Part shown: piece after piece, positions 62,516 to 64,000 of the stretch
Layout: the number at the start of each line of letters is the position of its first letter
Numbering within the stretch: the first letter of the stretch is position 1
From: Desulfobacterales bacterium
GTDB taxonomy: Bacteria > Desulfobacterota > Desulfobacteria > Desulfobacterales > JADGBH01
Length of the DNA stretch: 64,000 nucleotides
Direction of reading: 5' to 3'
NCBI GenBank assembly: GCA_015231595.1
Contig: JADGBH010000004.1
Span: 48,058 to 112,057 of the forward strand
Translations under genes and position numbers: made by a program
Notes under the pieces: generated by a model
What the model saw: only the letters and a program-made list of their open reading frames with translations
Databases searched by the model: none
Told to the model about the DNA's origin: nothing

Positions 62516-63588
62516 TAAGCAGAGCTATAAATGAGCAAGTTTTTCCGGGCGCAGTAGTTTTAGTTTCAAAAGAAGGTGATATTCCTATTTTTGAAGCTTA
62601 TGGAGAAGCAAATATATTTTCTAAATCCAAAATGGTTAAAAATACTATATTTGATATGGCATCTTTAACTAAGCCCATAGCAACTACCGTATCAATAATG
62701 AAATTAGTTCAAATCGGAAAACTCGATATTAATGACAGAATTGAAAATATTTTAAATGAATTTAAATCAACAGAAAAAGATAATATCACCGTAAAAAACC
62801 TTTTAAATCACACATCAGGACTTCCAGCTCACCGCCCTTATTATTTAAATCTTTTAAATATTCCGTTTAATAAAAGAAAAGAAAAACTAAAAGAATTTAT
62901 TTTGAAAGAGCCTTTAATAAATGAGATCGGAAAATTAAGTTTATATAGCGATATTGGCTTTATGCTTTTGCAGTGGATAATCGAAGAAATATCGATGATT
63001 CCATTAGATAAATTTGTCAAAGAAGCTATTTACAGCCCACTTGGGATTTTTGATTTATTTTATCAAAGATTTAACGAAAATTTAAATATTGATTCAGATA
63101 ACAAAAATTTAAATTTTGCCGCAACAGAATTTTGTCCTTTAAGAAATATAATTATGGATGGTCTTGTTCACGATGAAAACGCCTATAGCATAGGAGGAGT
63201 AGCTGGACATTCAGGTATTTTTGGAACGGCTTCTGATTTACATAAACTTCTTTTAGAAATATTATCCTGCTATCATGGAAAAACAAGTAAAGTTTTCGAT
63301 AAAAAAATTATTCACGAATTTTTATCAAAAGATTTTAAATTTGAAAGGACTCTTGGGTTTGATGTCCCTTCTAAATCTGGTTCAAGCAGTGGGAAATATT
63401 TTTTTCCCAAAACTGTAGGTCATTTAGGATTTACAGGAACTTCTTTTTGGATGGATTTAGAAAGATCAATCATAATCATTCTTTTAACAAATCGTGTTCA
63501 TCCAAGCAGAGACAACAACAAAATAAAAGCATTCAGACCTATTTTTCATGACTATATAATGGAGTTTCTAAGTATGAAAACGAGATAA
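62506..63588 (+). CDS. Serine beta-lactamase-like hydrolase (class C/EstB fold)
   Basis: The 360-aa protein has the SxxK motif MASLTKPIAT (Ser53, Lys56), the second motif YSDIGFMLLQWI (Tyr-Ser-Asp in place of Tyr-x-Asn), HSGIFGTASDLHKL and HLGFTGTSFWMD as the third motif. Family members are DD-peptidases, esterases or beta-lactamases; the substrate cannot be told. No signal peptide is evident, so it may be cytoplasmic. It overlaps the LysM-SBP gene by 10 bases (ATGGAAATAA). Its neighbours all point to the cell wall, so a peptidoglycan-related hydrolase is a fair guess. Confidence 0.87.
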   Translation: MEIISRAINEQVFPGAVVLVSKEGDIPIFEAYGEANIFSKSKMVKNTIFDMASLTKPIATTVSIMKLVQIGKLDINDRIENILNEFKSTEKDNITVKNLLNHTSGLPAHRPYYLNLLNIPFNKRKEKLKEFILKEPLINEIGKLSLYSDIGFMLLQWIIEEISMIPLDKFVKEAIYSPLGIFDLFYQRFNENLNIDSDNKNLNFAATEFCPLRNIIMDGLVHDENAYSIGGVAGHSGIFGTASDLHKLLLEILSCYHGKTSKVFDKKIIHEFLSKDFKFERTLGFDVPSKSGSSSGKYFFPKTVGHLGFTGTSFWMDLERSIIIILLTNRVHPSRDNNKIKAFRPIFHDYIMEFLSMKTR

Positions 63589-63601
63589 TTATGTAAAAAT
63601 A

Positions 63602-63681
63602 TGACATGCTATTCAGGTGATTAAGGCTAAAAATAGTGATGATTCAACTTTTAATATCTAAAAATAGTAATGATATGTCAT
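63602..63681 (-). repeat. Family-B short inverted-end repeat, copy 4
   Basis: TGACATGCTATTCAGGTGAT on the left, AATGATATGTCAT on the right, with GATTAAGGCTAAAAATAG inside; 80 bp, opposite orientation to the copies at 17967 and 46858. Confidence 0.8.
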
Positions 63682-63697
63682 TTTTAGGAGGTTACAA

Positions 63698-63793
63698 TGG
63701 CAAAATTAATAAGATTTGATTGAGCGATGAAGAAGCTTTTAAGGGATAAAGCGAATTTTGATGTTTTAGAAGGATTTTTATCAGTTTTTTAAT
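63698..63793 (+). pseudogene. Rpn-family nuclease/transposase-like gene fragment
   Basis: After an AGGAGG site, ATG opens the reading MAKLIRFD-stop-AMKKLLRDKA...LEGFLSVF-stop. This matches the start of Rpn/PD-(D/E)XK putative transposase proteins (MAKxIRFDWAMKKLLRDKANFDVLEG), with TGA where Trp is expected and a second stop after about 31 codons. The rest of the gene is missing. It is a dead remnant unless TGA is read through. Confidence 0.75.
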
Positions 63794-64000
63794 TGCGCTT
63801 AATTGCGCCAGTCTCATATATCAATTTCAATTAATAATTTAAATCATTAAAAAAAAAGGGGGAAAAACATGCCAGGTCTAATTTTTAATACAAAATATAT
63901 TAAAATGTTCAATTTTAATATATAAAATGTTTAAATAGAGGTTAGACCACAGGCCAAATAATTACAGGTAGCACCCTTGGTTTTTCCAGCTTAGGCAATG

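Larger units (their letters stand above)
63589..64000. other. Terminal non-coding/decayed region (412 bp)
   Basis: It holds a family-B repeat (63602-63681), a broken Rpn-type nuclease start (63698-63793) and an AT-rich tail. Near 63860, GGGGGAAAAACATGCC looks like a ribosome binding site and ATG, but the frame closes after 18 codons. The final 60 bases read openly in one frame (TTGQIITGSTLGFSSLGN) without a start, which may be the edge of a further gene. Confidence 0.5.

Noticed and set aside
63857..63924. Short ORF with a strong ribosome binding site (MPGLIFNTKY...)
   Set aside because: It is only 18 codons with no similarity I can recognise; possibly the start of a gene interrupted near the window edge.

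Overview
The window is AT-rich (about two thirds A+T by eye), densely coded and carries no rRNA, tRNA or CRISPR array that I can see. Its gene content suggests a low-GC member of the Desulfobacterota (deltaproteobacteria; Desulfobacterales-like). The pointers are a double-ATPase 2-hydroxyacyl-CoA dehydratase activator-type protein of 1473 aa, a PilZ-tailed PAS/GAF protein, an AcuB-like CBS protein, a TIGR04211-like SH3 protein, large hybrid histidine kinases and MCE/WS-DGAT lipid genes. This assignment rests on recalled family distributions, not on a database search.

Layout. 1-7.5 kb (minus strand): a receiver-like protein without its phospho-acceptor Asp, an AMIN/TPR protein, a PAS-GAF-PilZ protein and a GspE/PilB ATPase. 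7.7-14.3 kb (plus): a CHASE2 Ser/Thr kinase, PP2C phosphatase and FHA protein in a row, then a Uma2-family protein and a CoA-disulfide/persulfide reductase with a rhodanese tail. 14.6-18 kb: a hybrid sensor kinase. 18.8-27 kb (minus): a type I restriction-modification locus (hsdM, YhcG-type nuclease, zinc-ribbon protein, hsdS, hsdR) with a 1-kb nest of repeats between hsdS and hsdR. 27.5-34.4 kb (minus): a lipid locus with ferredoxin, a 688-aa acyl-ACP-reductase-like fusion, wax ester synthase/DGAT, an unknown protein, an MCE (MlaD-like) protein and a PqiC-like lipoprotein. 34.7-36.1 kb: a zinc-binding protein with a divergent PP2C. 36.3-45.8 kb (minus): AcuB-like CBS protein, NadB, SH3 protein, Thr-rich lipoprotein, GH35 beta-galactosidase and a large unknown membrane protein. 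46-51.2 kb (plus): a solute-binding protein, a GntR regulator with a clear palindromic operator, and a 1102-aa single-chain fusion of a glycyl-radical activating enzyme with a glycyl radical enzyme. 51.25-53.9 kb: a pst operon whose pstC is reduced to its last 64 codons at the edge of the preceding cassette. 54-60.5 kb (minus): nagZ, mltG and the dehydratase-activator-like protein. 60.8-63.6 kb (plus): a HAMP membrane protein, a LysM-SBP fusion and a serine hydrolase. The right end holds a broken Rpn-type nuclease gene.

The two most interesting signals are the glycyl radical enzyme fused to its own activase, apparently placed into the pst operon, and the system of small mobile intergenic repeats. 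At least five repeat families are present. They nest inside one another, and three of them supply the stop codon of the gene they sit against. The acyl-ACP-reductase-like/WS-DGAT/MCE cluster is a plausible storage-lipid or fatty-alcohol locus of unusual composition.
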